A DNA stretch of 64,000 nucleotides from Sporosarcina sp. Marseille-Q4063 (GCF_018309085.1 NZ_CP070502.1:310001-374000); one strand, 5' to 3'; shown: positions 33,465 through 43,597, numbered from the stretch's first letter. Numbers and translations are program-made. The notes: generated by a model from the sequence alone, not told the origin.

Positions 33465-35438
33465 TTGACGAAACAACAAGATATTTATAAATATGATGAT
33501 GATTCGATACATGTACTTGAAGGGTTAGACGCTGTACGGAAACGCCCTGGTATGTATATAGGTTCTACCGATACACGAGGGTTGCATCACCTTGTCTACG
33601 AAATTGTAGATAACGCGGTGGACGAAGCACTCGGCGGTTTCGGGTCCGAAATCGATGTAACCATCCATAGCGATGGCAGCATCAGTGTTCGCGACTACGG
33701 ACGCGGTATGCCAACAGGAATACACCAAACAGGAAAGCCGACAACCGAAGTTATTTTAACGATTTTACACTCGGGCGGTAAGTTCGGACAAGGCGGTTAC
33801 AAAACGAGCGGCGGGCTACATGGTGTCGGCGCTGCGGTTGTAAACGCTCTATCAGAATGGCTAGAAGTGACAATATTTCGTGACGGCCATAAATTTCGTC
33901 AACGATTTGAAAATGGCGGAAAACCGGCAACTACTTTAGAAAAAATAGGAACAACACGTGAAAAGGGAACACTTATTCACTTCAAGCCAGATCCAAGCAT
34001 TTTTTCTACTTTAAAATATCATTATGAAACAATAAGTGAACGACTTCGGGAATCCGCGTTTTTATTAAAAGGATTAAAAATCGAATTGAAAGATGAAAAT
34101 ACGGACAAGCATGAAGTATTTCATTATGAATCGGGTATAGAAGCTTTTGTTCAATATTTAAACGAAGAAAAAGATGTACTTCATGAAGTAGCCTATTTAG
34201 ACGGTGCTTCGGAAGGTATCGAAGTAGAGTTTGCTTTCCAATTTAGCGATGGTTACTCTGAAACTATTCTTTCATTCGTCAATAACGTCCGAACTAAAGA
34301 CGGCGGTACGCATGAAACAGGTGCCAGAACGGCATTAACGCGCGTTTTTAATGATTATGCAAGACGGACAGGGTTATTAAAAGAGAAAGATAAGAATTTA
34401 GAAGGCGCCGATGTACGTGAAGGAATCTCTGCAATTATTTCGGTTCGAATTCCAGAAGAAATTCTTCAATTTGAAGGACAAACAAAAGGAAAGCTTGGGA
34501 CGAGCGAAGCAAGATCTGTCACTGAATCAGTCGTTGCACAAAAGCTACTCTATTTCTTAGAGGAAAATGCCGATTTGAGCGCAACGCTTATTAGAAAAGC
34601 AATTCGTTCTCAACAAGCCCGCGATGCGGCAAGAAAAGCGCGTGAAGATGCACGTTCGGGTAAAAAGCGAAGAAGATCCGATACGTTGCTTTCCGGTAAA
34701 TTAACCCCGGCACAGTCCAGAAATGCTGCTAGGAACGAATTGTATCTTGTCGAAGGTGATTCTGCCGGAGGTTCCGCAAAGCAAGGACGGGATCGTGTAT
34801 TCCAGGCAATTTTGCCGCTTAGAGGTAAAGTTATTAATACTGAAAAAGCGAAATTAGAAGACATCATGAAAAATGAAGAGATTAACATGATCATTCATGC
34901 CATTGGCGGCGGGGTAGGCGCTGATTTCCAAATTGAAGATGCAGCTTACGACAAAATCGTAATTATGACGGATGCCGATACTGACGGAGCTCATATTCAA
35001 GTACTGCTCCTTACGTTTTTCTATCGCTATATGAAACCGCTTATTGAAGCGGGTAAAGTATTTATAGCACTACCTCCTTTATTCAAGGTGTTTAAGGGTG
35101 TAGGTAAAAACGAAAAAGTGGAATATGCTTGGACTGAAGCGGATCTTGATGAAGCTATTAGCAAAATTGGCAAGAACTACATGTTACAACGTTATAAAGG
35201 TCTAGGGGAAATGAACGCGGACCAATTATGGGAAACGACTATGAATCCTGAAACCCGGACACTTATCCGTGTAACGATTGAGGATGGTGCCAAGGTTGAA
35301 CGTCGTATTACGACACTTATGGGAGACAAGGTTGAACCTAGACGACTTTGGATTGAAGAAAATGTCGATTTCGGACAACTTGAAGACCATAATATTTTAG
35401 ACAATGAATTTATTCATGTTGAGGAGGACTATGAATGA
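33465..35438 (+). CDS. parE: DNA topoisomerase IV subunit B
   Basis: A 657-residue type IIA topoisomerase subunit: RPGMYIGSTDTRGLHHLVYE and EIVDNAVDEAL (GHKL ATPase), GGLHGVGAAVVNALS, TOPRIM motif LVEGDSAGGSAKQGRDR near 425-441, and MTDADTDGAHI. It decatenates daughter chromosomes together with ParC. TTG start at 33465 after GGAGGCGG. Its end overlaps the parC start (ATGA). The RPGMYIGSTD and PLRGKVINTEKA forms fit ParE better than GyrB. Confidence 0.96.
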   Translation: MTKQQDIYKYDDDSIHVLEGLDAVRKRPGMYIGSTDTRGLHHLVYEIVDNAVDEALGGFGSEIDVTIHSDGSISVRDYGRGMPTGIHQTGKPTTEVILTILHSGGKFGQGGYKTSGGLHGVGAAVVNALSEWLEVTIFRDGHKFRQRFENGGKPATTLEKIGTTREKGTLIHFKPDPSIFSTLKYHYETISERLRESAFLLKGLKIELKDENTDKHEVFHYESGIEAFVQYLNEEKDVLHEVAYLDGASEGIEVEFAFQFSDGYSETILSFVNNVRTKDGGTHETGARTALTRVFNDYARRTGLLKEKDKNLEGADVREGISAIISVRIPEEILQFEGQTKGKLGTSEARSVTESVVAQKLLYFLEENADLSATLIRKAIRSQQARDAARKAREDARSGKKRRRSDTLLSGKLTPAQSRNAARNELYLVEGDSAGGSAKQGRDRVFQAILPLRGKVINTEKAKLEDIMKNEEINMIIHAIGGGVGADFQIEDAAYDKIVIMTDADTDGAHIQVLLLTFFYRYMKPLIEAGKVFIALPPLFKVFKGVGKNEKVEYAWTEADLDEAISKIGKNYMLQRYKGLGEMNADQLWETTMNPETRTLIRVTIEDGAKVERRITTLMGDKVEPRRLWIEENVDFGQLEDHNILDNEFIHVEEDYE

Positions 35439-37867
35439 CAAATGTAGAACGATTTCAAGACCTTCCACTTGAAGAAGTTGTTGGTGATCGATTCGGTAGA
35501 TACAGTAAGTACATCATTCAAGACCGTGCACTTCCGGATGCGCGTGACGGTTTAAAACCTGTACAACGCAGAATTTTATATGCAATGTTTCATGAAGGGA
35601 ATACACATGAAAAAGCATTTAGAAAAGCCGCAAAAACAGTAGGTAACGTAATCGGTAACTATCATCCGCACGGCGATTCGTCGGTCTATGAGGCGATGGT
35701 TCGAATGAGTCAAGACTGGAAACTGCGCCATATGATGATTGAAATGCACGGTAACAATGGTTCGATCGACGGCGACTCTGCAGCAGCTATGCGTTATACA
35801 GAAGCCCGTCTTTCAGGAATTGCCGGTGAAATGCTACGCGATATCGGTAAGAATACGGTTGATTTCATTCCGAACTTTGATGATACTGAACCGGAACCAA
35901 CAGTTCTTCCAGCACGATTCCCAAATTTATTGGTGAACGGATCAACGGGTATTTCGGCTGGTTATGCGACAGATATTCCACCGCATGCACTTCATGAAGT
36001 GCTTGATGCGGTTCTTTTACGACTAGAAAATCCTGAAGTTACTGTAGAAGAGTTGATGACTGTCATTAAAGGGCCAGATTTCCCGACAGGTGGAATTATC
36101 CAGGGAACGGATGGCATTAAAACGGCCTATAAAACTGGAAAAGGTCGCTTCGTCATTCGTGCAAAAACTTCGATTGAACAATTAAGAGGCGGGAAATCGC
36201 AAATCGTTGTCACGGAAATTCCATACGATGTCAATAAAGCGAATATGGTAAAACGTATGGATGAGCTTCGAATCGATCGTAAACTCGATGGAATTGCGGA
36301 TGTACGTGATGAATCCGATCGTACTGGTCTGCGTATCGTAATCGAATTGAAAAAAGATACTGATAGTAATGGAATTTTACAATACTTACTTAAAAACACT
36401 GATTTACAAGTCACTTATAACTTTAATATGATTGCAATTTCGGGACGCAGACCAACATTAATGTCTCTTCCGATGCTTCTTGATGCGTATATTGACCACC
36501 AGAAAGAAGTTGTGACGCGTAGATCGCAATTCGATATTCAAAAAGCAAAGGATCGACTCCATATTGTTGAAGGGCTTATGAAAGCATTATCGGTCCTTGA
36601 TGAAGTTATTAAAACAATTCGTGAATCTAAAGATAAACGAGATGCTAAGAATAATATTATTGCGAAATTCGATTTTTCAGAAGTGCAAGCAGAGGCAATT
36701 GTTTCGTTACAACTTTACCGATTAACGAATACAGATATTACTGAGTTGCAAAGAGAAGATGCAGAACTTCGAAAGTTAATTGACAAATTGGATGCAATCT
36801 TAAAAAGCGATAAAAAGCTTTCAAGTGTTATTAAAAAAGAACTTTCAGCAATTCGAAAACAATTTGCTGAACCGCGAAGATCCGATATTGAAGAAAAAAT
36901 TGAAGAAATCAAAGTCGATATCGATATTCTGATTCCTAGCGAAGAGGTACACGTATCAGTGACAAAAGATGGCTATATCAAGCGGACCAGCGTTCGTTCC
37001 TATAGCGCATCGAACGGAACCGGCCATGATATGAAGGAATCGGATTATATGTTATTTGAGTCTCCAATGAATACACAGCATCATTTGTTGTTGTTTACAT
37101 CATTCGGAAACTACCTATATCAACCGGTGCATGAACTACCCGATATAAGGTGGCGGGATTTAGGTCAACATATTTCAAGTATCATTCCACTTGAACAAAA
37201 CGAAACGATAATCGCCGTGATTGGGTTAGAGAATTTTGAAGAAGAAGCAAATATTATTACAGTATCTAAAAATGGTATGATCAAACAATCAAGCGTTGCC
37301 AGTTTTGAAGTGAGACGATATAATCGAACATTCAGAGCGATGGGTGTTCGGAAAGGTGACGAAATGGTCGATGCCAGGCTTGTAAAAGGCGATGAAGATG
37401 TCATTTTATTCACAAAGCAGGCATTTGCACTGCGTTTTCCGCTCGCTGAATTATCCGTCACTGGTGTGAGAACTGCTGGCGTCAGAGGAATCAATTTAAG
37501 AGATGACGATCAACTTGTTTCACTGGTAGCCGTTCGTGAGGAGGAAAACGCCTCACTTGTTCTTGCAACTCAACGTGGTGCAGCAAAACGAATGAATTTA
37601 AGAGAATTCGAAACGGCTAAAAGAGCGCAACGCGGTGTGGTTGTATTGAGAGTGTTGCAATCGAATCCGCATGAAGTCATTGGCGTTGAAATGGCTACTA
37701 ATGATGAAATCATTGTATTAGCAACTGATAAAGATCATAAAATACCAATTCTCGCAGGATCATTAAGACTAGTGGATCGGTATTCAAATGGAAGTTTCAT
37801 TGCAGATGAGAAAAAAGATGGTCGGGTCACCCATATTTATAAAGATCCCAAAGCTGAATTAGAGTAA
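35435..37867 (+). CDS. parC: DNA topoisomerase IV subunit A
   Basis: An 810-residue subunit with the catalytic Tyr121 in AAMRYTEARL and the quinolone region HPHGDSSVYEAMVRMSQDWK. The Ser and Glu usually altered in quinolone resistance (Ser82 and Glu86 here) are both present, so the sequence is of the susceptible type. The C-terminal beta-pinwheel repeats (VSKNGMIKQSS, QRGAAKRMN) lack the GyrA-box, supporting ParC over GyrA. It is translated from an ATG overlapping parE. Confidence 0.96.
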   Translation: MTNVERFQDLPLEEVVGDRFGRYSKYIIQDRALPDARDGLKPVQRRILYAMFHEGNTHEKAFRKAAKTVGNVIGNYHPHGDSSVYEAMVRMSQDWKLRHMMIEMHGNNGSIDGDSAAAMRYTEARLSGIAGEMLRDIGKNTVDFIPNFDDTEPEPTVLPARFPNLLVNGSTGISAGYATDIPPHALHEVLDAVLLRLENPEVTVEELMTVIKGPDFPTGGIIQGTDGIKTAYKTGKGRFVIRAKTSIEQLRGGKSQIVVTEIPYDVNKANMVKRMDELRIDRKLDGIADVRDESDRTGLRIVIELKKDTDSNGILQYLLKNTDLQVTYNFNMIAISGRRPTLMSLPMLLDAYIDHQKEVVTRRSQFDIQKAKDRLHIVEGLMKALSVLDEVIKTIRESKDKRDAKNNIIAKFDFSEVQAEAIVSLQLYRLTNTDITELQREDAELRKLIDKLDAILKSDKKLSSVIKKELSAIRKQFAEPRRSDIEEKIEEIKVDIDILIPSEEVHVSVTKDGYIKRTSVRSYSASNGTGHDMKESDYMLFESPMNTQHHLLLFTSFGNYLYQPVHELPDIRWRDLGQHISSIIPLEQNETIIAVIGLENFEEEANIITVSKNGMIKQSSVASFEVRRYNRTFRAMGVRKGDEMVDARLVKGDEDVILFTKQAFALRFPLAELSVTGVRTAGVRGINLRDDDQLVSLVAVREEENASLVLATQRGAAKRMNLREFETAKRAQRGVVVLRVLQSNPHEVIGVEMATNDEIIVLATDKDHKIPILAGSLRLVDRYSNGSFIADEKKDGRVTHIYKDPKAELE

Positions 37868-37873
37868 AGATTT

Positions 37874-37913
37874 ATAGTCGCGGGAAAAAATTCCCGTGAC
37901 TATTTATTTTTTC
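37874..37913 (+). terminator. Terminator after parC
   Basis: ATAGTCGCGGGAA and TTCCCGTGACTAT pair around AAAA, then a T-rich tail. Confidence 0.85.
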
Positions 37914-37980
37914 TGTCGTATAATAATTCGGAAGACGAAATATAATGTTATGCGACCATAAAGAGAACGGGGATAGAAGT

Positions 37981-39201
37981 ATGTGGAGAAATCGAAATGT
38001 TTGGATAATACTAAGTGGGGAAATGATAGCTGGGTTAGGGTTATGGACCGGAATTATTGGGAATCTCGAGTTTATGCAAGAAAAAGTACCATCTGATTTT
38101 ATGAAAGCGTTAATCATGTCTGTCGGCCTTCTAGCTGGGCTAGTTGCAGGGCCGCTTGCCGGGAAAGTTATTGATCAATCCAAGAAAAAAACAGTACTTC
38201 TTATTTCAGGACTTGGCAGGATGTTAAGCGTAATTTTCATGCTCGTCGCAATCGGTACTGGATCGATCTGGTGGATGGTTGCATTCATGGTCAGCATCCA
38301 ACTATCAGCCACGTTTTATTTTCCCGCGTTGCAAGCGACAATTCCGCTCGTCGTAAAAGATGAAAATTTATTATCAATGAACGGATTGCATATGAATGTG
38401 GCAACCATTTCACGAATTATTGGCACTGCACTTGCGGGTATAATGCTTGTCTATTGGTCTCTAATATCATTGTATTGGATTTCAATGATCGCATACGGCG
38501 CACTATTATTATTTACGATGATGCTGCGCATCGATGAGGAAGAGGGAAGGGAAGCGAAAGTAAAAACTGCGGGGAATTCAGGTGGATTCATGGAAGTTTT
38601 TCCTGTATTAAAAGCCTATCCAGCGGTGGGTATGACTTTAATAATGACGCTTATTCCATTACTGTTCATTGGATCTTTCAATTTACTCGTTATAAATATT
38701 AGTGAAATTCAAGATTCAGTCTCTATTAAAGGTCTTGTTTATACAGTTGAAGGAATTGCATTTATGGCCGGAGCTTTAGCTGTGAAATATATTTCAACAA
38801 AATGGCGAACGACTATGATTTTGTTTTTCTTTGCAACAATGGTCGCCGTAGCGGAATTTATGCTTTTCTTTGTTGAAAGTACATTTATTACATTAGCAGC
38901 CTTCGGAGTTTTAGGTTTCGCTCTAGGTTGTTTTTTTCCGACAGCAATGGTTATTTTCCAAAAACAAATGCCAAAAGAGTATCATGGTCGATTTTTCTCG
39001 TTTCGGAATATGTTAGAACGAGTTATGTTCCAGGTTGTATTGTTAACAGCGGGCGCATTTCTTGATATTATGGGACTACAATTGATGGTTGTTGTATTCG
39101 GTGTGATCAGCCTAAGCTTGACAGCATTATTTTTTGTTCAAATGAAAAGAAGAAATATCGTGTTAGAAGAACCAGAACCAGTTGCCGCAGAAAGTGTTTA
39201 A
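37981..39201 (+). CDS. MFS transporter
   Basis: A 406-residue major facilitator with 12 predicted helices. It starts MWRNRNVWIILSGEMIAGLG at 37981 after GGGGAT; an in-frame ATG at 37945 has no site. The loop GPLAGKVIDQSKKKTVLL between helices 2 and 3 is the MFS signature region. It resembles the DHA-type efflux group (MFS_3/enterobactin-exporter-like). The substrate is unknown. A terminator overlaps the stop. Confidence 0.85.
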   Translation: MWRNRNVWIILSGEMIAGLGLWTGIIGNLEFMQEKVPSDFMKALIMSVGLLAGLVAGPLAGKVIDQSKKKTVLLISGLGRMLSVIFMLVAIGTGSIWWMVAFMVSIQLSATFYFPALQATIPLVVKDENLLSMNGLHMNVATISRIIGTALAGIMLVYWSLISLYWISMIAYGALLLFTMMLRIDEEEGREAKVKTAGNSGGFMEVFPVLKAYPAVGMTLIMTLIPLLFIGSFNLLVINISEIQDSVSIKGLVYTVEGIAFMAGALAVKYISTKWRTTMILFFFATMVAVAEFMLFFVESTFITLAAFGVLGFALGCFFPTAMVIFQKQMPKEYHGRFFSFRNMLERVMFQVVLLTAGAFLDIMGLQLMVVVFGVISLSLTALFFVQMKRRNIVLEEPEPVAAESV

Positions 39202-39218
39202 CTTTTTGCGGTTTTTTT
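39185..39218 (+). terminator. Terminator after MFS gene
   Basis: CCGCAGAAAGT and ACTTTTTGCGG pair around GTTTA, followed by TTTTTTT; it overlaps the last codons. Confidence 0.88.
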
Positions 39219-39268
39219 CTAACATTTTTGATGTTCTCCCGTGTATAAACTATAAATAGGAGGAAAGA

Positions 39269-39703
39269 ATGATGTTAATTCGAACAGGAAATGAAACGGA
39301 TCTAGCTGATATAACGGCTCTAATAGCTGAATTGGGTTATGAGACAACTGTATGTGAGATGAAGAATAGATTATCAAAGTTATCTAGCAATCCGCATTAT
39401 CATACAATTGTTGCGGAAATAGAAAACGAAGTTGTAGGGTTGTTGGGTTTACACATAGGTCTTGCATATGAATTTAGTGGTTGTTATGGAAGAATTGTCT
39501 GTCTAGTTGTAAATAAGGCGTACAGAAATAATGGCATAGGCAAAAAATTAATTGACAAAGCTAAGGAGATCATTAGTAATTTGGACGGAAACACTATTGT
39601 TTTAAACAGTGGGAATCGAAAAGAACGAGAAACTGCACACAAGTTTTACTTAGACAATGGGTTTTCTGCTAAAAGTACAGGATTTGTAATGAAATTCAGT
39701 TGA
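39269..39703 (+). CDS. GNAT family N-acetyltransferase
   Basis: A 144-residue GNAT: VCLVVNKAYRNNGIGKKLIDKA (near 77-98) is motif A for acetyl-CoA binding, followed by VLNSGNRKERETAHKFYLDNGF, motif B. AGGAGGA precedes ATGATG; either Met could be first. The substrate is not predictable. It lies at the edge of an accessory segment and has its own terminator. Confidence 0.9.
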   Translation: MMLIRTGNETDLADITALIAELGYETTVCEMKNRLSKLSSNPHYHTIVAEIENEVVGLLGLHIGLAYEFSGCYGRIVCLVVNKAYRNNGIGKKLIDKAKEIISNLDGNTIVLNSGNRKERETAHKFYLDNGFSAKSTGFVMKFS

Positions 39704-39720
39704 TTTATTGAACTTATATT

Positions 39721-39757
39721 AAAGTGCTATTTAAACTACAAAATAAGCACTTTTTTC
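39721..39757 (+). terminator. Terminator after GNAT gene
   Basis: AAAGTGCTATT and AATAAGCACTTTTTT pair around a loop and end in T residues. Confidence 0.82.
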
Positions 39758-39763
39758 GGTTTT

Positions 39764-39857
<94 letters not shown>

Positions 39858-40232
39858 TTACACTTCTATTCTATACCTATAATTATTGTTCTTAACTTGA
39901 TCAATATCAATAAACTGCACACTATACTCGATTATATCATTCATAAATAAGTTATGCTCTTTTGCAAACTCTCTGAGCCCTTCCAATAATTCCTTGTCAT
40001 AAGTGGTTTTATATTGAATGCGATCATTGGGTCTGGTTTCTTTATTGAATATAATTTGATCTTGTTCCAAAACATTCTTCAAGCCACTTTCAATTAAATA
40101 ATTGACGTGGGTTTTATTTTCTTTAGCCATAGTTTGTAATTCATTCAAAACTGATTCACTAATATTAGTTCTGAATTTAACTCTTGATTCATCCGTTGTT
40201 TGAATTAACCTGCCATTTACCAATTTCCACAT
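39858..40232 (-). CDS. Tandem ribbon-helix-helix-like protein
   Basis: A 124-residue protein with two similar segments: KFRTNISESVLNELQTMAKE (near 18-38) and QYKTTYDKELLEGLREFAKE (near 72-92). Each has a short strand then two helices, the pattern of ribbon-helix-helix DNA-binding domains, so a single chain may act as a built-in dimer. It follows the homing endonuclease gene by 17 bp and is probably cotranscribed from the same LexA-controlled promoter. It might be a repressor of the pair. A hairpin (39844-39874, GAATAGAAGTG/CACTTTTATTC) overlaps its end. Function inferred only. Confidence 0.72.
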   Translation of the reverse strand: MWKLVNGRLIQTTDESRVKFRTNISESVLNELQTMAKENKTHVNYLIESGLKNVLEQDQIIFNKETRPNDRIQYKTTYDKELLEGLREFAKEHNLFMNDIIEYSVQFIDIDQVKNNNYRYRIEV

Positions 40233-40249
40233 TAGTTATGCACTCCTAA

Positions 40250-41161
<912 letters not shown>

Positions 41162-41170
41162 TTAACTTAT

Positions 41171-41326
41171 CTAGTCTCTCGGCACAAATGTTTTACAGTC
41201 AGTTTCTTCACTGCTTTTTGCTGTTTTTCCCTTTTGGCTGACAACATAAATAGATTTTGCACTACATCTGTTCCCGTTGCTCCAATATTTACAGTTATTT
41301 ACTTCACATAAAATTTCTTGTGCCAT
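41171..41326 (-). CDS. DUF1540 small Cys-rich protein
   Basis: A 51-residue protein MAQEILCEVNNCKYWSNGN... with four Cys (near residues 7, 12, 21, 44) in the DUF1540 arrangement (CxxxxCxxW...C...C). GGAGGTGG lies 5 bases before the ATG at 41326; a longer frame to 41401 precedes that site. DUF1540 proteins occur in spore formers and may bind metal; the function is unknown. Confidence 0.88.
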   Translation of the reverse strand: MAQEILCEVNNCKYWSNGNRCSAKSIYVVSQKGKTAKSSEETDCKTFVPRD

Positions 41327-41415
41327 GTGCTCCACCTCCTTGCAGTTATAATGAGCCTGAAGGTGCGGATCAATACATGCTATCTGGAACCCGGTAAACA
41401 ATAAATAATCAACAT

Positions 41416-42060
41416 TTATTTCTTCTGTTTCCCTGGAAAAATGGTGAACGACCAGGAATATATAAGATCAACAACAAAAACTAAAGTCCATATCATCCCC
41501 ATTGAATATGCAACTTCATTCGCATAAGGCGATTGTTCAGCTGTTCCTGCTTCAATCCACGATAAGTCAGTTAGAAAATTTAACATCTCATTGAAACTTC
41601 CTGTTCCATAAAACCATAAAATTGATTGTCCGACCAAAAATACAAATAAATGAATCGTCGACGTTAAACGATACTTTTTCGCAACATATTTCGGATCTTT
41701 TTGACGCTGTAAAATGGCATAGTCTTTATCTGTTAAAAGTTCAACGCGCCGCCACTTCCCTACTGTTTTACGCATCCAACGATCCAATTTCAAGAAATCA
41801 AAAATTCCAAATGTGCACGCATAAACAACAAAAAGGACAATAATAATTTGAAATGTAGAAATCTCTTTTGTTTCTTGATAAATCAGTATGCCTAGCAACG
41901 CTTCGATTAAAAGCAACACAAGAAACGAAATAATAGCTAATAAACTTAACCTCTGTTTATTTAATACATAACGTAAAAATCCAAAAATAAGAAGTGAAAT
42001 TACCGACAGAATTTCAATCGTAATAAAAATTTCCCATTGATGTGCCACTATAAATTGCAA
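41416..42060 (-). CDS. Conserved membrane protein, unknown function
   Basis: A protein of about 214 residues with five or six membrane helices and a central basic segment DRWMRKTVGKWRRVELLTDKD between helices 3 and 4. The TTG at 42060 (LQFIVAHQWEIFI) sits 8 bases after GAGGTG and is preferred; an in-frame ATG at 42123 would add 21 polar residues and lies upstream of that site. No family is recognised. It lies between the DUF1540 gene and the decayed toxin-antitoxin cluster. Confidence 0.7.
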   Translation of the reverse strand: MQFIVAHQWEIFITIEILSVISLLIFGFLRYVLNKQRLSLLAIISFLVLLLIEALLGILIYQETKEISTFQIIIVLFVVYACTFGIFDFLKLDRWMRKTVGKWRRVELLTDKDYAILQRQKDPKYVAKKYRLTSTIHLFVFLVGQSILWFYGTGSFNEMLNFLTDLSWIEAGTAEQSPYANEVAYSMGMIWTLVFVVDLIYSWSFTIFPGKQKK

Positions 42061-42299
42061 ATCCGCTTTCACCTCTCTTATAATGGATAACTCCCATTTG
42101 TAAAAGTTTGTACTTTTATTCAAAAATGTTATTTTGTAATTTGACTATATAGATATAGACTGCAACAGGCTTGTTTCTCAGTCGATTTAATATTATCTAA
42201 ACAATACCTATGAATCACCTTATCAATGTATTAAAGCAATTATACCAATTACAACAAACGATTCAATGCTTCATCTAGATTTCCAATAAGATAAAACAG

Positions 42300-42328
42300 T
42301 TGTCATAGAAGGAATTCAGCCGTATAAT
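42300..42328 (+). promoter_or_regulatory. Promoter of antisense RNA (second type I TA locus)
   Basis: TTGTCA (42300-42305), a 17-base spacer and TATAAT (42323-42328). The same -35/spacer/-10 layout is repeated at 43863-43891 and, on the minus strand, at 5562-5590. Confidence 0.83.
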
Positions 42329-42334
42329 AAAAGT

Positions 42335-42506
42335 ATTAAATGAATAGAATAAAAAAGACCGCTTCGATGCGTCAACATCGAAACGGCTAGCGTAATAGTT
42401 GGTTCCCTATAAGGGGTCAGCATTGCCCGATGAAATAATCCACCAAGGAAGAATGGAGTTCAATTCTTCTCCTGAGCGGCAAAACTCAAGGGTGGATTAT
42501 TTCTTT
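42335..42506 (+). ncRNA. Antisense RNA antitoxin paralogue
   Basis: A transcript from the 42300 promoter would run about 170 bases to a terminator made by AAATAATCCACC (42433-42444) and GGTGGATTATTT (42491-42502) plus TCTTTT. It covers the 3' trailer and the last two or three codons of the degenerate toxin gene on the opposite strand. Its first hairpin (42351-42388) is the toxin mRNA terminator read from the other strand. Confidence 0.72.
42351..42388 (-). terminator. Terminator of the degenerate toxin mRNA
   Basis: On the minus strand AGCCGTTTCGATG pairs with CATCGAAGCGGTCT and is followed by TTTTTT; it resembles the toxin terminator at 5503-5540. Confidence 0.82.
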
Positions 42507-42565
42507 TGTGACATTTTAAACGCTAAAGCAATCACACCAACGATTAACGTAGAAAAGCTAATCAT
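42497..42565 (-). pseudogene. Degenerate holin-like type I toxin (22-residue remnant)
   Basis: The internal ATG at 42565 encodes MISFSTLIVGVIALAF...KK, 22 residues matching the helix and basic tail of the toxin at 5329. The strong site GGGGGTG lies 8 bases before a GTG that opens a frame of only four codons before TGA. Compared with the intact toxin, about a dozen bases of the N-terminal coding region are missing and the frame is lost. Translation from the internal ATG is possible but the ribosome site is 18 bases away. An extended -10 (TGCTATAAT, minus strand, 42672-42680) and a 5' leader element complementary to the trailer are still intact. Confidence 0.72.
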
Positions 42566-42671
42566 GATTTAGTCACTAGCAGCACCCCCTTCCGTCTTAA
42601 AAATCGTACCAAGACAGGAATAAGAAACAGGAATGCTGACCACCCTTGAAAACCTATTCTATTACCCTTTG

Positions 42672-42680
42672 ATTATAGCA
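42672..42680 (-). promoter_or_regulatory. Extended -10 promoter of the degenerate toxin
   Basis: TGCTATAAT on the minus strand, the same type as at 5221-5229. The leader carries GGTCAGCATT (minus strand, 42632-42641), complementary to AATGCTGACC in the trailer (42415-42424). Confidence 0.65.
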
Positions 42681-42735
42681 TACATACGTTCCAAATCTTC
42701 CCTTTATCTCATCGGAAAATATAGTTCTTCTCCCA

Positions 42736-42957
42736 CTATTTATTTTTCCGCATCAAATCATTTTTCCATTTATCCCATAAGAAATGAAAAACAGGATTTA
42801 TTTTGATCATAACGGCATAGCCGAAAGCCATTATCATGATAGTAACCGGGCGTATCTCTTGTCCAGTGAAAATATCGACAAAAAAGACATAGGTCAAGGT
42901 AATTGGAAAGCATATGCCCAAAATGTGGATGTAGAAAATTAATTTATGATTATCCAT
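42736..42957 (-). CDS. Small membrane protein, unknown
   Basis: A 73-residue protein with two membrane helices (near 8-28 and 37-53) and the tail FLWDKWKNDLMRKNK. GGGGATGG precedes the ATG at 42957. No family is recognised. It reads toward the degenerate toxin promoter region. Confidence 0.65.
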   Translation of the reverse strand: MDNHKLIFYIHILGICFPITLTYVFFVDIFTGQEIRPVTIMIMAFGYAVMIKINPVFHFLWDKWKNDLMRKNK

Positions 42958-43126
42958 AGCAGTCCATCCCCTTCTCCGGTATTTTAATCACTATACCCAA
43001 ATAAAGCTAAATTATCACAAGCATAGCACTGATTAGCAATTGTTCAAGTCTGTCATCCGAAAATGAAACCATAGGTTATCATAAACGTATATTTGTTAGT
43101 AGTTAATACGATTGGAGGCTTCGCTT

Positions 43127-43491
43127 ATGTTTTTTGAACCTGGGTCTTTTGTAGATACAATGTTTATGATTGGTATTTTTATTGTTATAGTCTTTATCAT
43201 CATTAAAGGGGCCACCGAATGGAGTTCAAATAATAATTCCCCGAAACTGACTGTTCCCGCTAAAGTTGTCACGAAAAGAACAAGTACATCTGGAGGTGCT
43301 CATCACTCGACTGATCATATGCATTCGATGACAACAACGTCTTATTATGTAACGTTTCAATTTGAAAGTGGAGATCGGTCGGAGTTTTCTTTAAACGGTT
43401 CACAATTTGGAATGTTGGCGGAGCAGATATTGGGATGCTCACTTTCCAAGGCACACGCTATCTAGGATTTGAACGTGACAGTATATTATGA
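43127..43491 (+). pseudogene. DUF2500 family membrane protein, frameshifted
   Basis: MFFEPGSFVDTMFMIGIFIV starts at 43127 behind GGAGG. One N-terminal helix is followed by a DUF2500 domain (VPAKVVTKRTST, TTSYYVTFQFESGDRSEF, SQFGMLAE). After GMLAEQ the frame ends wrongly, while the +1-shifted frame from 43426 encodes DIGMLTFQGTRYLGFERD, the normal DUF2500 ending. One base is missing at about 43423-43426. The uninterrupted product would be about 121 residues. A sequencing error is possible; otherwise it is a recent pseudogene in a decaying region. Confidence 0.82.
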
Positions 43492-43529
43492 TCAATATCT
43501 AGGATTAATTCGAGGCATCACAAATGATC

Positions 43530-43581
43530 AAATAATCCACCAAGAAGGGATGCAGTTCAATTCTTCCTTGGTGGATTATTT
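43530..43581. terminator. Strong hairpin shared with the antitoxin terminators
   Basis: AAATAATCCACCAAG and CTTGGTGGATTATTT pair around a loop holding ATGCAGTTCAATTCTTC. It can terminate in both directions and closely matches the terminator at 42433-42502. It lies 39 bases past the DUF2500 remnant. Confidence 0.83.
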
Positions 43582-43597
43582 CTTCGACGCGACCATT

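Noticed and set aside
42671..42692. LexA-like half (ATACGTTCC) near the degenerate toxin promoter
   Set aside because: Only one half of the operator is present.
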